From a virus: a DNA stretch of 38,318 nucleotides. Position 1 is the first letter of the stretch; each line of letters starts with the position of its first letter. Positions 38,305 through 38,318 of this stretch are shown in pieces. The translations under genes and the position numbers were made by a program. The stretch is taken from the IMG/VR virus record IMGVR_UViG_3300037493_005911, positions 1 through 38,318 of that record; one strand, written 5' to 3'. The notes beneath the pieces are model-generated. The model was not told where the DNA came from. It was given only the letters and a program-made list of their open reading frames with translations, and ran no database searches.

Positions 38305-38318
38305 ATGTGTATTATTGT
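38305..38318 (+). CDS. Start of a further gene, cut by the window end
   Basis: An ATG at 38305 lies 4 bases after AGGAGG (38295-38300) and the frame is open to the window edge (MCII...). Too little is present to say what it is; the strong ribosome site is the only support. Confidence 0.4.

Noticed and set aside
1-38318. Recoded stop codons (TAG or TGA read as an amino acid), tRNA genes or a CRISPR array
   Set aside because: TAA, TAG and TGA all end convincing genes; I saw no cloverleaf in the gaps and no regularly spaced repeats.

Overview
The window reads as part of a large, AT-rich, double-stranded DNA bacteriophage genome, probably with a Gram-negative host. Reasons: every credible gene is on the + strand and genes are packed end to end with 1-40 base overlaps. 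Many start after a strong AAAGGAGG-type ribosome site. The gene content is typical phage: C-family DNA polymerase, primase-helicase, ThyX, dCMP deaminase, a DUF932 protein, a sigma-like factor and many small zinc-ribbon proteins. A lipobox protein and an outer-membrane-like C-terminus point to an outer membrane. TAA, TAG and TGA are all used as stops. No tRNA, CRISPR array, capsid or tail gene was seen.

Layout. (1) 1-1962: the end of a beta-strand-rich protein, small membrane proteins, a lipoprotein resembling a lysis/spanin set, and about 500 bases of strongly structured non-coding DNA (748-1264) with an omega-RNA/IS605-end-like hairpin, palindromes, G-runs and a phage-type promoter. (2) 1962-12434: a sugar and surface-glycan island with glycosyltransferases, SAM methyltransferases, two radical-SAM modules, a methyltransferase-kinase fusion, and a three-gene UDP-6-deoxy-L-HexNAc pathway (2-epimerase, 4,6-dehydratase, reductase). 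The part from about 5.46 to 8.90 kb has different codon habits and looks imported. (3) 12554-24501: a run of accessory genes, including DUF932, a metalloprotease, an ADP-ribosyltransferase-like protein, a metallophosphoesterase, zinc ribbons, a sigma factor, a GroES-like co-chaperonin with an added zinc ribbon, an RmlB-like dehydratase and more glycan enzymes. (4) 24577-38318: replication, nucleotide and recombination genes. These are primase-helicase, dCMP deaminase, a FAD enzyme, an endonuclease-MazG-HAD fusion, HNH, a thymidylate-synthase-like protein, a P-loop kinase, UDG-DnaE polymerase, ThyX, a Cas4/RecB-type nuclease and an SSB-like protein.

How it fits together. The last block would make thymidylate (or a modified pyrimidine) from dCMP and dUMP, clear dUTP and copy DNA with a polymerase that carries its own uracil-glycosylase-like domain. 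The sugar island would make an activated aminosugar and build or decorate a glycan. Five sites share a promoter pattern (TTTAAR, 16-18 bases, TAyAAT, with TCG just before the -10 box). One lies directly after the sigma-factor gene, suggesting a phage-controlled regulon. Everything is from reading the sequence; no database search was done.
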